Notes: a model not told the origin generated them from the sequence alone. Counted from the first letter of the stretch, positions 1 through 7,314 are shown. The stretch is 12,636 nucleotides of DNA from Hyphomicrobiales bacterium (GCA_028290345.1 JAQGKB010000225.1:1-12636), one strand, 5' to 3'. Numbers and translations: made by a program.

Positions 1-104
1 CGAGGGCCGTGCAATTTGGCGCTCCCTCCCCCGTGTGGGGAGGGAAGGCGGCAGCCAAGGGTGGGGGTGGGCGGCGAGCGCAGAAAGGCTGGATTACCAC
101 CAGC
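1..104. repeat. Intergenic GC-rich hairpin downstream of sufE
   Basis: No gene is supported here. Positions 23-31 and 37-45 form a perfect 9-bp stem (TCCCTCCCC / GGGGAGGGA) around the loop CGTGT. A G-rich run follows at 59-71 (GGGTGGGGGTGGG). The hairpin lies 60-80 bases past the sufE stop. It lacks a T-run in the sufE direction, so it is not a canonical intrinsic terminator. The C/G-rich hairpin followed by a G-rich tail looks like a dispersed intergenic repeat of the kind common in this order, but only one copy is visible in this window, so that is inference. Confidence 0.4.
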
Positions 105-530
105 CTACTTCAGCGCCTTCGCCTCGCTCCGCATCCGATTGACCATCGCCACCAGCCCATTCGACCGCTGCGTGGACAAATGCTCGCGCAACCCCAGTTC
201 GTCGAGCACGACAATCGCGTTGGTCTCGGCGATTTCTTTCGCCGGCCGGCCGGAGTAGAGCGCGATGAGGATGGCGACGAGGCCCTTGACGATCAGGGCG
301 TCGGAATCGCCGCGAAAGGTCAGCGACGGGGTGCCGGCGGCTTCGCCCGTGCCGGAAACCAGCCAGACTTGCGAGACGCAACCATTGACCTTGTTGGCAG
401 CCGTGCGCTCGTCGTCGTCGATCGGGGGCAGGGCCTGGCCAAGTTCGATGATGTAGCGGTAGCGATCTTCCCAATCGTCGAGGAAGCTCAGATTATCGGC
501 GATTTCGCTGAAGGCGGCTGGCGTGCTCAT
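105..530 (-). CDS. sufE: SufE family sulfur acceptor for Fe-S cluster assembly
   Basis: This 141-residue cytoplasmic protein has the normal size and architecture of SufE. SufE takes persulfide sulfur from the cysteine desulfurase SufS and passes it to the SufBCD scaffold. The key signature is VNGCVSQVW with the sulfur-accepting cysteine at residue 51, the same position as in the E. coli protein. The N-terminal part (residues 5-45: a DWEDRY..IIELG..LPP pattern, then AANKVNGC) and the C-terminal helix (GLVAMVNRMR) are also typical. The gene stands alone, without sufS or sufBCD nearby, as is common for sufE in Rhizobiales. The ATG at 530 has no clear Shine-Dalgarno sequence. It lies about 47 bases beyond the T-run of the terminator of the gene behind it, so it probably has its own promoter. 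Function is inferred from family membership; the family call is firm. Confidence 0.93.
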   Translation of the reverse strand: MSTPAAFSEIADNLSFLDDWEDRYRYIIELGQALPPIDDDERTAANKVNGCVSQVWLVSGTGEAAGTPSLTFRGDSDALIVKGLVAILIALYSGRPAKEIAETNAIVVLDELGLREHLSTQRSNGLVAMVNRMRSEAKALK

Positions 531-576
531 GAGCTTTATCTAATGGAGCAAGGCCCCGCAGCCAACACGCTGCGCC

Positions 577-619
577 AAAAAAAGCGAGCTGCAAGCACGG
601 GGCAGCGTGCTTGCAGCTC
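577..619 (-). terminator. Strong intrinsic terminator of the DUF5330 gene
   Basis: On the minus strand, a perfect 13-bp stem (GAGCTGCAAGCAC / GTGCTTGCAGCTC, plus-strand arms 586-598 and 607-619) with an 8-base loop is followed within two bases by seven Ts (the A-run at 577-583 on the plus strand). It starts about 50 bases past the stop of the DUF5330 gene and lies before sufE. It should therefore end DUF5330 transcription and insulate sufE. Confidence 0.9.
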
Positions 620-670
620 AACCAGAGGCCGCATTGGAGTAGCGTCGGGGAAGTGACGCGGCCCCTGGCT

Positions 671-967
671 TTAGCCCATCCAGTGCGGGCGCGGCCTTGG
701 GACCGGCGCCGCCCTGTTGATCGATGAATCCTGCATGGGAGAATCGACCGATGGATTTGCGTTTGCCGCAACGGCGAGTTTGGGCTTCGCCGCTGCGCAA
801 GTGAGAAGCGGGCAATCGCTCTTGAGGATCTGCGCGACGATCATCTGTTGCCCCGCCGCCATGGCCTGCGAAGACACGGAAGCGGCAGCAGCACCCAGAT
901 CGACGTCTTTCGGGTGCACTACGATGAAGGCCACGGTGAGCCAGAATGCAGATTTTACAAGAAACAT
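671..967 (-). CDS. DUF5330 family small membrane or exported protein
   Basis: This is a 98-residue protein starting MFLVKSAFWLTVAF, with a hydrophobic segment at about residues 5-18 that acts as a signal anchor or signal peptide. An Ala-rich stretch, a CPLLTC pair (Cys52 and Cys57) and a Pro/Arg-rich, probably disordered tail follow. The N-terminal pattern and size match the DUF5330 family of Rhizobiales; its function is not known to me. I chose the ATG at 967 because AGGAAC and AGGGG lie just upstream of it and the hydrophobic segment then starts at once. The longer reading frame from 1021 adds 18 polar residues in front of the signal segment and is unlikely. The two cysteines could form a disulfide in the periplasm, which is inference. 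The gene is monocistronic and ends at a strong intrinsic terminator. Confidence 0.7.
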   Translation of the reverse strand: MFLVKSAFWLTVAFIVVHPKDVDLGAAAASVSSQAMAAGQQMIVAQILKSDCPLLTCAAAKPKLAVAANANPSVDSPMQDSSINRAAPVPRPRPHWMG

Positions 968-1260
968 TTGCCCCTGTTCCTGTGTCGAGGCTGCGTTCTG
1001 CGGCCTCGTTTCATGGGCCAATGTAACCGTGCCGACTTAAAGGCCGGTACGCCAATTCAATGCAATTTTACGCAATATAGTGCCGGGGCAATGTGCCGCC
1101 TCGGGCAAGGTCTTGTTTACGCTGTTGCCAGAAAGCGGCGGCAAAACCGGAGATCAGCGGGGGCATCGCCGCTCCGGCGCCTTTCACTTAGCGCACTCTT
1201 AAGCCTTCAATGGGAAGGGTGGAAACAACAGGGCGATTAGGCCCGGAGCGAGTCCGAGTA
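968..1260. other. Divergent intergenic region with weak promoter candidates
   Basis: This gap separates the minus-strand DUF5330 gene from the plus-strand kinase. It has an AT-rich patch at 1050-1080. On the minus strand TTGCAT (1065-1060) is spaced 17 bases from CTTTAA (1042-1037), a weak sigma-70-like match that could serve DUF5330. On the plus strand TATAGT at 1075-1080 resembles a -10 box but has no good -35. An imperfect hairpin (CCGG + AGCGG / CCGCT + CCGG, 1147-1177) lies in the kinase leader. A GANTC methylation site (GAGTC, 1250-1254) sits 6 bases before the preferred kinase start. I see no RNA gene. Confidence 0.3.
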
Positions 1261-3072
1261 ATGCGCAGTCTGTTCTCTTTTGCCATGAGAAAAGAGACGA
1301 CCCCGCCCGCCGCAGCGTCGGCCGGGCAGCCCGAAATCCTGCGCCGCAGGGCGTTGGCCACCAATTCCCATTTGCTGCTGGCCGCTAGCTTCGTGGCCGC
1401 ACCATTTGCGCTTTTCGGCATGATCCATGGCGCCGCGATGCCATTCGCCATCGTCGTTATCGGCCTCGCGCAGGGAGTTTTGAGCCTTGGCCTGCAGCAG
1501 CGCGGCCATCACGATGGCGCCGCCGCGACCCTGGTGCTGGGCACCATGCTCGCCGGCTTTATCATGACCATGACCGACCCCGGCTTTGCCGATTTCGGCC
1601 TCGCCGTGGCCTTGCTTGGCCCAATCCATGCGTCGCTCCTCGCCGGCCCGCGGCTGCAGCAGCGCAGCTGGGCACTGCTCGCCGGCATCGTCGCTCTCGG
1701 CGCGTTCAATACGTCACCGCTGCGCTTCTGGCCCGATCTCTACCGGCCCGAATTCGGCCTCGTCGGCGGCATCGCCTTTGCCGTGATCGCGGGCACGGTG
1801 GCCCATTCGGCCAGCCGCGTGAGCCGGGCCTTCGAAGTTTACGACAAGTCGCAGATCAATGCCTACCGGCACCTGATCGAGCACGTGCAGGATGCCGTGC
1901 TGCGCTTTTCCCCCGAGGGGACCCTGCTGTTCATCTCGCGCTCGAGCGAAGCCCTGTTCGGCTGCCGCCGCTTCGAAGTCGCGGCCGGTGGTCTGGCGGA
2001 ACGCATTCATGTCCTCGATCGGCCGCTGTATCTGACGGCGTTTTCCGACGTCAACCAGGGTGGCAAATCTCGCACCGTCGAAGTCCGCATGCGCCGCGAC
2101 GATCCTGCCGGTCCCGCCCGGGCGCCGCAATATATCTGGATCGAGATGGCGTTGTCCCCGGTGGTGGAGAGCGACAAGCCGGTCTCGCACTACGAGATCG
2201 TGGCGCTGCTGCGCGATATCACCGATCGCAAGGACCGCGATATGGAGATGCGCCAGGCCCGCAAGGCGGCCGAAGAGGCGTCCAACGCGAAGTCACGCTT
2301 CCTCGCCACCATCGGGCATGAACTGCGCACGCCGCTGAACGCCATCATCGGCTTTTCCGAGATGATGACCAGCGATATCGGCGGCGAGCTGTCCCCGACC
2401 CATCGCGAATACGCATCCCTGATCGGGCAGAGCGGCCACCACCTGATCGAGGTGGTGAAGATGCTGCTCGACATGTCGCGCATCGAAGCGGGCAAGTTCG
2501 AATTGCAGACCGAGCCGTTCCAGCCCGATGCTATCGTTGCGCCCTGCCTGCAGATGGTCGAAGGCCTCGCCGTGCGCAAGCAGGTGTGGATCGTCACCGA
2601 TATGCCGCGCGCGCTGCCAGCGATGGTTGCCGACGAGCGCGCCTGCCGGCAGATTTTGATCAACCTGCTGTCCAACGCGATAAAATTCAGCCACGAGCAG
2701 GGCATCGTTACCGTATCGATGCGGCGGCAGGGGCAGGCCATTAATATCTCGGTCAGCGATCGCGGCATCGGCATGGGGCCCGACGCGGTCAGCCGCATTG
2801 GGGAAGCATTTTTCCAGGCCCAGTCGGGCCTCGCACGTGAATATGAGGGCACCGGGCTCGGGCTCTCGATCGTCAAGGGCCTCGTCGAGTTGCACGGCGG
2901 CACGCTGCACGCAGCCTCGGAAGCAGGCCTTGGTACAACCATGACGGTTTTACTGCCCATAAACGGTCCGGCAATAAAAGTGGAGGACACTGGTTCCGTG
3001 ACCCCGCTTCACCGCGAACCGGCACAGCAGCAAATTCCTTCATGGCACGACGAAAAAAGAAAAGCACAATGA
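1261..3072 (+). CDS. Membrane PAS sensor histidine kinase, PleC/DivJ type
   Basis: The protein has 603 residues from the ATG at 1261. Residues 36-182 hold about six hydrophobic helices. A PAS-like sensor domain follows at about 196-321, and then the HisKA domain with HELRTPLNAIIGFS, whose phosphorylated histidine is His353. The ATP-binding domain has the N box (NLLSNAIKFS, Asn472), the G1 box (DRGIGMG from Asp500), the F box (FFQAQSG) and the G2 box (GTGLGLSIVKG, 530-540). All catalytic elements are intact and there is no receiver domain, so it should phosphorylate a separate regulator. The HisKA sequence resembles the PleC/DivJ/PdhS cell-cycle kinases of alphaproteobacteria, and a multi-helix membrane part before PAS is DivJ-like; the exact orthology is inference. 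Starts at 1210 and 1285 are possible. The 17 codons from 1210 are rich in rare codons (AGG, ACA, CGA, TTA, GTA), so I prefer 1261. The gene overlaps the next one, indicating coupled expression. Confidence 0.85.
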   Translation: MRSLFSFAMRKETTPPAAASAGQPEILRRRALATNSHLLLAASFVAAPFALFGMIHGAAMPFAIVVIGLAQGVLSLGLQQRGHHDGAAATLVLGTMLAGFIMTMTDPGFADFGLAVALLGPIHASLLAGPRLQQRSWALLAGIVALGAFNTSPLRFWPDLYRPEFGLVGGIAFAVIAGTVAHSASRVSRAFEVYDKSQINAYRHLIEHVQDAVLRFSPEGTLLFISRSSEALFGCRRFEVAAGGLAERIHVLDRPLYLTAFSDVNQGGKSRTVEVRMRRDDPAGPARAPQYIWIEMALSPVVESDKPVSHYEIVALLRDITDRKDRDMEMRQARKAAEEASNAKSRFLATIGHELRTPLNAIIGFSEMMTSDIGGELSPTHREYASLIGQSGHHLIEVVKMLLDMSRIEAGKFELQTEPFQPDAIVAPCLQMVEGLAVRKQVWIVTDMPRALPAMVADERACRQILINLLSNAIKFSHEQGIVTVSMRRQGQAINISVSDRGIGMGPDAVSRIGEAFFQAQSGLAREYEGTGLGLSIVKGLVELHGGTLHAASEAGLGTTMTVLLPINGPAIKVEDTGSVTPLHREPAQQQIPSWHDEKRKAQ

Positions 3073-4376
3073 CCGCAACCGTCTTTACGCAGCTGCCACT
3101 GGCGGCCGGCAGCGCCGTCGCGAGTTCGTTGGGGCGCGGCGGCGCCTGGGCGCTTGGCCATTTCATGCGCGCCCCGCTGCGCTATACCGGCATCCTGGCG
3201 CTGCTCGGCCTGTCGCTGGCCGGCGCCAGCAATGCGCTCTATTTCCAGACTCATCGCCATCCGGCGCCAATGTTCGCGCCGGCTCCCGCCGCTGTTGCTC
3301 CCGTGAAGGCTCCGGCAGCCGCCGCTCCGGTCCGGCCAGCGACGCGCCGCAAGCCGCAATCGATCTCGAGCATCGTTTCGGGCGATACCACCGGCAGCCT
3401 GCCGGCGCAGGCGCAACAGCCCGCCGCCGGGCCAATGGGCAATGCCGATGTGTTCGCGCTGCAGCAGAAATTGCAGGCCTTCAGGCTCTTCAACGGTGCC
3501 CCCGACGGCTACTATGGCCCCAAGACCGCCAACGCCATCCGCGCCTTCGAGCAGCAGGCGGGGATGAAGCCGCAGGGTGCGCTGAGCAAGGAAGTGGCGG
3601 CGGCCATCATGCAGGCGCAGCTTCCGGCGCCCCAGCCGGTACCGCAGCCCATGCCGCAGGTCGCCGAACTACAGGCGCCCGAACCGGTGCCGGATAGCCA
3701 GCCGGTGCAGGCGCTTGCCCAGGAACAACAGCCGCAACCGCAGCCGCCGGTGCAGGTCGCCGATGCGCAGCTTCCGCCGCCTCCGGCGCCAATGCTGATG
3801 CAGGAGCAGCAGCCGGCCCCGCTCGCGCTCGATACGCCGCAGCCGGTGCAGGTCCAGCCGCAGCCGGCGAATGCCCGGCCGCAACTGGTTGGCCGCGTGG
3901 CCAGTGCCGATAGCAACTTTCCCGATCAGGTGTTGAACGCTGCCGCCGATACCGCCGCCGGCGCCTTCGATGCTGTGAGCTCGATGGTGTCCGATGTCGC
4001 CAGCACCCGCGGCACCTCGACCCAGGCGCAGAATCGCGTGCCCGCCAGGCCGGTCACTCATCCCGAAATTCCGCCGGCAGCCGTCGCCAGCGTGACGCCG
4101 GCCCCGGCGCCTGTCGCGGTCGCGACTCCCGCCGCCCCGGTCTCGCCGCCGGTGATCTTTGCCCCCAACACCAGCCCGACCGACGTGGCGCTGGTGACCA
4201 AGGTGCAACGCGGCCTCTCCAGCCTCGGGTTCCTCGCCGGCACCATCGACGGCGTCGCTGGCGAATCGACCGCCAAGGCCATTCGCAATTTCGAGGTCTA
4301 CTACAACTACAAGGAAACCGGTCGCGTCAGCCCGCAACTGCTCACCTTGCTGCAGCAAGCCGGGGCCGTTATCTAA
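3042..4376 (+). CDS. Membrane-anchored protein with two peptidoglycan-binding domains
   Basis: This is a 444-residue protein. A short basic cytoplasmic N-terminus (MARRKKK) precedes one membrane helix (about 48-66), followed by NALYFQTHRHPAPMF. A first PG_binding_1-type repeat lies at 136-190 (FALQQKLQAF, DGYYGPKTANAIRAFEQQ). A long Pro/Gln/Ala-rich low-complexity linker (about 191-280) leads to a second PG_binding repeat at 382-440 (VQRGLSSLGF, TIDGVAGESTAKAIRNFE). It is probably an inner-membrane protein reaching through the periplasm to the cell wall; no enzymatic domain is visible. The ATG at 3042 overlaps the kinase end by 31 bases and gives the basic N-terminus usual in this family. An alternative ATG at 3069 would make a classic 4-base ATGA overlap. 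Co-transcription with the kinase suggests a shared role in envelope or cell-cycle sensing, which is inference. Confidence 0.85.
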   Translation: MARRKKKSTMTATVFTQLPLAAGSAVASSLGRGGAWALGHFMRAPLRYTGILALLGLSLAGASNALYFQTHRHPAPMFAPAPAAVAPVKAPAAAAPVRPATRRKPQSISSIVSGDTTGSLPAQAQQPAAGPMGNADVFALQQKLQAFRLFNGAPDGYYGPKTANAIRAFEQQAGMKPQGALSKEVAAAIMQAQLPAPQPVPQPMPQVAELQAPEPVPDSQPVQALAQEQQPQPQPPVQVADAQLPPPPAPMLMQEQQPAPLALDTPQPVQVQPQPANARPQLVGRVASADSNFPDQVLNAAADTAAGAFDAVSSMVSDVASTRGTSTQAQNRVPARPVTHPEIPPAAVASVTPAPAPVAVATPAAPVSPPVIFAPNTSPTDVALVTKVQRGLSSLGFLAGTIDGVAGESTAKAIRNFEVYYNYKETGRVSPQLLTLLQQAGAVI

Positions 4377-4406
4377 GGGCCTCCGCCACCCTGGGGTTGC
4401 AGACCC

Positions 4407-4748
4407 ATGTCGCCGCTCCGTTCCGATCTCTGGACTTCGGCGTTTGTCCGCCGCCACAACGATCTCGGCCACATCTGCGTCGTCTCCCGGCGCGGCGATC
4501 CCGTGGCCGGGCAGATCTTCATCGAAGTCGACCACCTCAACGGCACCGCCTCCCTGTTCACCCCCACACCCAGCGCCGCCCGAGCCGACGAGGATGCGGC
4601 CGACTGGGTATTCCAGACCCGCTTCGACAAGGTCGAGCCGAGCAAGATCCGCGACCGCATCGCCCAAGAACTCCGTTTCGATCCGGATCTATGGGTGCTG
4701 TCGCTGGAGATGCGGGGTGGGGAGTATGGGATGAAGGTGGTGGCGTAG
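4407..4748 (+). CDS. DUF1491 family protein
   Basis: This is a 113-residue soluble protein. Its pattern matches DUF1491: it begins LRSDLWTSAFVRRHNDLGHICVV, continues with RGDPVAGQIFIEV, then DWVFQTRFDK, and ends RIAQELRFDPDLWVLSLEMRGG. The family is small, confined largely to alphaproteobacteria and of unknown biochemical function. It sits 30 bases after the peptidoglycan-binding gene on the same strand and probably closes that operon. There is no signal peptide or membrane helix, so it should be cytoplasmic. The start at 4407 matches the conserved N-terminus, although the Shine-Dalgarno sequence is weak (a GGGG about 12 bases upstream). Confidence 0.85.
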   Translation: MSPLRSDLWTSAFVRRHNDLGHICVVSRRGDPVAGQIFIEVDHLNGTASLFTPTPSAARADEDAADWVFQTRFDKVEPSKIRDRIAQELRFDPDLWVLSLEMRGGEYGMKVVA

Positions 4749-4781
4749 GGCGCAAGCGGCGCGACCCCCACTGCCAACTCA

Positions 4782-4817
4782 CCATGAGGGCTCATGGCCC
4801 GCTAGCCATGAGGGCTA
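4782..4817. other. Overlapping palindromes at a convergent gene junction
   Basis: Three mutually exclusive pairings share the same bases: CCATGAG/CTCATGG (4782-4788 with 4791-4797), CTCATGGC/GCCATGAG (4791-4798 with 4805-4812, loop CCGCTA) and TAGCC/GGCTA (4803-4807 with 4813-4817). The motif CCATGAGGGCT occurs twice. The site lies 34 bases past the DUF1491 stop. It could act as a terminator-like structure or be a repeat remnant; no T-run follows. Confidence 0.5.
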
Positions 4818-4859
4818 TCCCCTTACGGCCCCCACCACTCGTCGGCCTCGCGCCCCCTC

Positions 4860-4958
4860 GGTCGTCACCCTCGGGCTCGACCCGAGGGCCCAGACTGCGT
4901 GCGCTAGTGTCCGGCGCAAGCCTGGGTCCTCGCATCAAGTGCGAGGATGACGAATGAG
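4860..4958 (+). repeat. 99-bp double-hairpin dispersed repeat, copy 1
   Basis: The element begins GGTCGTCA and ends TGACGAATGAG. It has two perfect 8-bp hairpins: CCCTCGGG/CCCGAGGG (4868-4875, 4881-4888) with loop CTCGA, and TCCTCGCA/TGCGAGGA (4927-4934, 4940-4947) with loop TCAAG. The two arms (4862-4893 and 4922-4953) are imperfect inverted repeats of each other, 25 of 32 bases, around a 28-base core. A second copy lies inverted at 11418-11516, 87 of 99 bases identical. It sits in the gap between the convergent DUF1491 and DUF2336 genes. This build is like palindromic intergenic elements (REP/BIME- or MITE-like); it encodes nothing. Confidence 0.85.
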
Positions 4959-5021
4959 GCGGTGGCGGTCGATCGGGAGTGGGAAAATTCCTTCGGAAGA
5001 CCTCCCCACGAACACTCAAAC

Positions 5022-6164
5022 TTACCCCGCCCGGCGCAGCCCGATCCTTGCCAGCGCCGCGATCGCTTCGTCGACGATGGGGTTGTGTGCCGGTTGCATG
5101 AGGGCGCGGCGGCGGGTTTCGGGGGTGGAGGGTTTGTATTGCGGCTTGGTGAGGTCGAGCAGGTTCACGTCGCCACGCCAGGCGCTCATCAGGAACGTCA
5201 TGGCGTCGACGCTTACATCGTCGAACATCTTCGAGAACGCCGATAGCGTCTTGGAGCGGTCGGCATCGTGCGAGGTGGCGTGGATCAAAACCTTGAGGCC
5301 ATCATGCACGGTGCAGCCGAAGGCGCGCAGCACCACGAAGAGGGCCGCGCCGCTGGTGTCGTGCGCGATCTGCCCGCAGCGCACTTCGTCGAGGCTGGTG
5401 ATCTGGTGTAGCAGCCGGGTGACTTCCGGACGGCGGTTTTCGGTGAAGAGCTTCATCAGGGCGCGACTGAGTTCGCCGGTGGCCACCGAGATTTGCTCAA
5501 GCGTGCGCTTGATCGGCGCATCGGGCGTCTCGCGCAGCGCGAACGACTGGATCACCTTCATGCGATCGGATTCGTTGAGATCGAAAAAGGCCGGCGCCAG
5601 CAGGGCGCAATCGAAGTCGGGCCGTGCCGCCAGCGACCAGGCGACCTGGTGGTCCATCTGCGCCGAACGGGCCAGCGCGCTCAGATAGGGGCCGCGCGGG
5701 GCGATGCTCATATTGGTGGCGAGGGCGCGATAAACTTTTCGCGAGTTCATTTGGAACAGCTTGGCCAGCACGACATTGGTCAGGTCGCCGCGCCGGGCAA
5801 TGGCGGCGGCGGTGATGACCTCATTGCTGTCGATGACCTTGAGCAGCGCCTGCTCGGAAAGCTTTGGCGCGACCACCAGGAAATCCGGCAGGTCCTCGCC
5901 CAGGTGCGAGATGACCAGATCTTCGAGGGCACTCGAAAGGATTTCCGAGCGGCCGAGCGTTGCCGCGGCCTTGGCCCGCGCGGCAGGTGAGGCCTGTGGG
6001 AACAACCGCTGCGCCAGGGTTTCGAATTGCTCGATCTCCGCCAGGGTCGGCCGGCCGCGGCGCGCATAGGCGTCGCATGCCGCCACGAGCAACGTGTTGG
6101 TTCGATCGACCCCGCCGGTCTCGATCAAAAGCTGAAAAGTCTCGTAGGGCTGAAAGCCGATCAT
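5022..6164 (-). CDS. DUF2336 domain protein
   Basis: This is a 380-residue protein, all helical in appearance, with repeated patterns such as RAKAAATLGR, SEILSSALEDLVISHLGEDLPDFLV and AAAIARRGDLTNVVLAKLF. They match the DUF2336 family of alphaproteobacteria, which looks like a stack of HEAT-like helices. There is no signal peptide or membrane helix, so it should be cytoplasmic. The molecular role is unknown; helical-repeat proteins usually bind partner proteins. The ATG at 6164 has AGGGAA about 5 bases upstream. The upstream region holds a CtrA-like site (6226-6241) and a GANTC site (6182-6186), so cell-cycle control is possible but unproven. It converges on DUF1491 and diverges from the small gene and lipoprotein on the other side. 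Confidence 0.8.
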   Translation of the reverse strand: MIGFQPYETFQLLIETGGVDRTNTLLVAACDAYARRGRPTLAEIEQFETLAQRLFPQASPAARAKAAATLGRSEILSSALEDLVISHLGEDLPDFLVVAPKLSEQALLKVIDSNEVITAAAIARRGDLTNVVLAKLFQMNSRKVYRALATNMSIAPRGPYLSALARSAQMDHQVAWSLAARPDFDCALLAPAFFDLNESDRMKVIQSFALRETPDAPIKRTLEQISVATGELSRALMKLFTENRRPEVTRLLHQITSLDEVRCGQIAHDTSGAALFVVLRAFGCTVHDGLKVLIHATSHDADRSKTLSAFSKMFDDVSVDAMTFLMSAWRGDVNLLDLTKPQYKPSTPETRRRALMQPAHNPIVDEAIAALARIGLRRAG

Positions 6165-6225
6165 CTTATTCCCTGGGGCGCGATTCCCGCGCGATCTCTT
6201 AGGAGAGACTATTTCCGCAAATTCG

Positions 6226-6241
6226 TTAGCAGAGTGTTAAC
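6226..6241. promoter_or_regulatory. CtrA-like binding site in a divergent promoter region
   Basis: TTAG-CAGAGTG-TTAAC matches the full CtrA consensus TTAA-N7-TTAAC with one mismatch; read on the other strand it is TTAA-N7-CTAA. It lies 62 bases before the DUF2336 start and about 100 bases before the small gene on the plus strand. The 10-base sequence CGATCTCTTA occurs on both sides of it (6192-6201 and 6247-6256). A GANTC site (GATTC, 6182-6186) lies in the DUF2336 leader. Use by CtrA is inference. Confidence 0.5.
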
Positions 6242-6341
6242 CTTGACGATCTCTTAATAACGACAGGAGCAAATCAGCTCGTTTGTCGCCATTGCCCCAT
6301 TTCGGGCCAGTGCCGGCGTCTGGATCGGGGCAGGGGGCGGC

Positions 6342-6509
6342 TTGGGAAATCTGGTTAACTTCAACGGTCGCCGGCGGCGCCTGCGGCCCAAACCTCCTGC
6401 GCAGCGCGAGGCTCAGATCCTGATCTTCACGGGCGTGCAATATCAACGTGGCGCGCCGCTGCCGGGCGATCGCACCGATCCGGCGAGGCCTAAGCGTAAA
6501 CGTGGTTGA
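6342..6509 (+). CDS. Small 55-residue protein with TTG start
   Basis: The reading frame gives a 55-residue basic protein: MGNLVNFNGRRRRLRPKP at the N-terminus, then AQILIFTGVQYQRG, and a tail ending RPKRKRG. The short core ILIFTGVQYQR looks like a conserved motif that I associate with small Rhizobiales proteins carrying a FTGVRYER-type sequence, but I cannot name the family. The TTG at 6342 is preceded by a strong AGGGGG 4 bases upstream; no ATG or GTG in this frame gives a longer or better start. The gene overlaps the lipoprotein GTG at 6502 by 8 bases, suggesting translational coupling. Opposing frames show nothing protein-like here. The TTG start and small size make it easy to miss in automated annotation. 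Confidence 0.6.
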   Translation: MGNLVNFNGRRRRLRPKPPAQREAQILIFTGVQYQRGAPLPGDRTDPARPKRKRG

Positions 6510-7314
6510 TTCTCGTCCTGTTCTCCGCCTGGCAGCGATGCTCGGGCTGCTGGCGCTGGGCGCCTGTGCCCGCCCCATCGGCGATTTCGGTCGCGCCGAG
6601 ACCACCTTCACCCACGATGTGGCGATGCCGGCAATTGGCGCCGCGCGCACCCAACTCGAAGACCGGCCGTTTTCGGGCTTCAACCGCACCGACCAGGAGA
6701 ACGCGATGCAGGACCGCATCTGGCGCTTCCTCGTCGCGTCGCACAGCCACGACTGGTTCTATGATATCGCCATGGAACTGAAGCGCACCGGGCTCTCCAC
6801 CGCCTCGGACCGGCGCTTCTCCACCGACCGCTACTACAAATGGCTGCACGGCACCGCCTACGCCTCGTCGGCGGTGCGCTACGCGACGCTCGCCAGCGAT
6901 ATCGACGCCGATCTCGCCACACTGCCGGAGACGTTCAAATCCATCTGCGCGGTGATCGAGGTCGATCGCGAGCGCAAAGTTGCGGCTTCGGGCATCGCCA
7001 GCCTCGATGATCCGACCAGCCAGGCCGTGTTCGCCCGCAAGGCGGAGAACAACGACGCCATCGGCTGGTTCACTCGCTCCCTGCGCTACCGCTATGAGTC
7101 TTATTCCTATGCCCTCGACCACCTTCTGGTGGAAACCCCGCACCCGCAAGGCGAGGGCGTCGATGCCCGGCTAAGCGACCTCGACCAGTTCGTGATCGCG
7201 GCCGAACACGGCCAGTTCTGCGCCCCGGCATCCGGCTCGGCGCCCCCTCGCGCCGGCATGCGCCCCATCCCCTCCCGCTACGCCCGGCCGGTCGGCAGCA
7301 ATGCGGGGAGCTGA
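6502..7314 (+). CDS. Putative lipoprotein of unknown function
   Basis: The GTG at 6502 gives a 270-residue protein whose N-terminus VLRLAAMLGLLALGAC is a lipoprotein signal peptide with a lipobox (LGAC) and the lipidated cysteine at residue 22. The mature part is mostly polar and probably helical. It has features such as RIWRFLVASHSHDWFYD, DRRFSTDRYYKWLHG and RYRYESYSYALDHLL, and a Pro-rich C-terminus. I do not recognise a named domain; the pattern recalls conserved hypothetical proteins of Rhizobiales. A frame-open GTG at 6448 would add 18 residues rich in Arg and lies inside the small upstream gene, so it is less likely; an ATG at 6538 would shorten the signal too much. It overlaps the small 55-residue gene by 8 bases and likely forms an operon with it. 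It converges on DUF1254, leaving a 69-base gap. Confidence 0.72.
   Translation: MVDSRPVLRLAAMLGLLALGACARPIGDFGRAETTFTHDVAMPAIGAARTQLEDRPFSGFNRTDQENAMQDRIWRFLVASHSHDWFYDIAMELKRTGLSTASDRRFSTDRYYKWLHGTAYASSAVRYATLASDIDADLATLPETFKSICAVIEVDRERKVAASGIASLDDPTSQAVFARKAENNDAIGWFTRSLRYRYESYSYALDHLLVETPHPQGEGVDARLSDLDQFVIAAEHGQFCAPASGSAPPRAGMRPIPSRYARPVGSNAGS

Noticed and set aside
2190..2990. A 266-codon open frame on the minus strand
   Set aside because: It is antisense to the kinase core, which has intact H, N, G1 and G2 boxes.
3669..4667. A 332-codon open frame on the minus strand
   Set aside because: It is antisense to the peptidoglycan-binding protein and DUF1491; its Gly/Arg-rich text mirrors the Pro/Gln/Ala linker.
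4397..4957. A 186-codon plus-strand frame
   Set aside because: It is out of frame with DUF1491 and continues through the intergenic repeat; its Arg/Pro-rich translation is a GC artefact.
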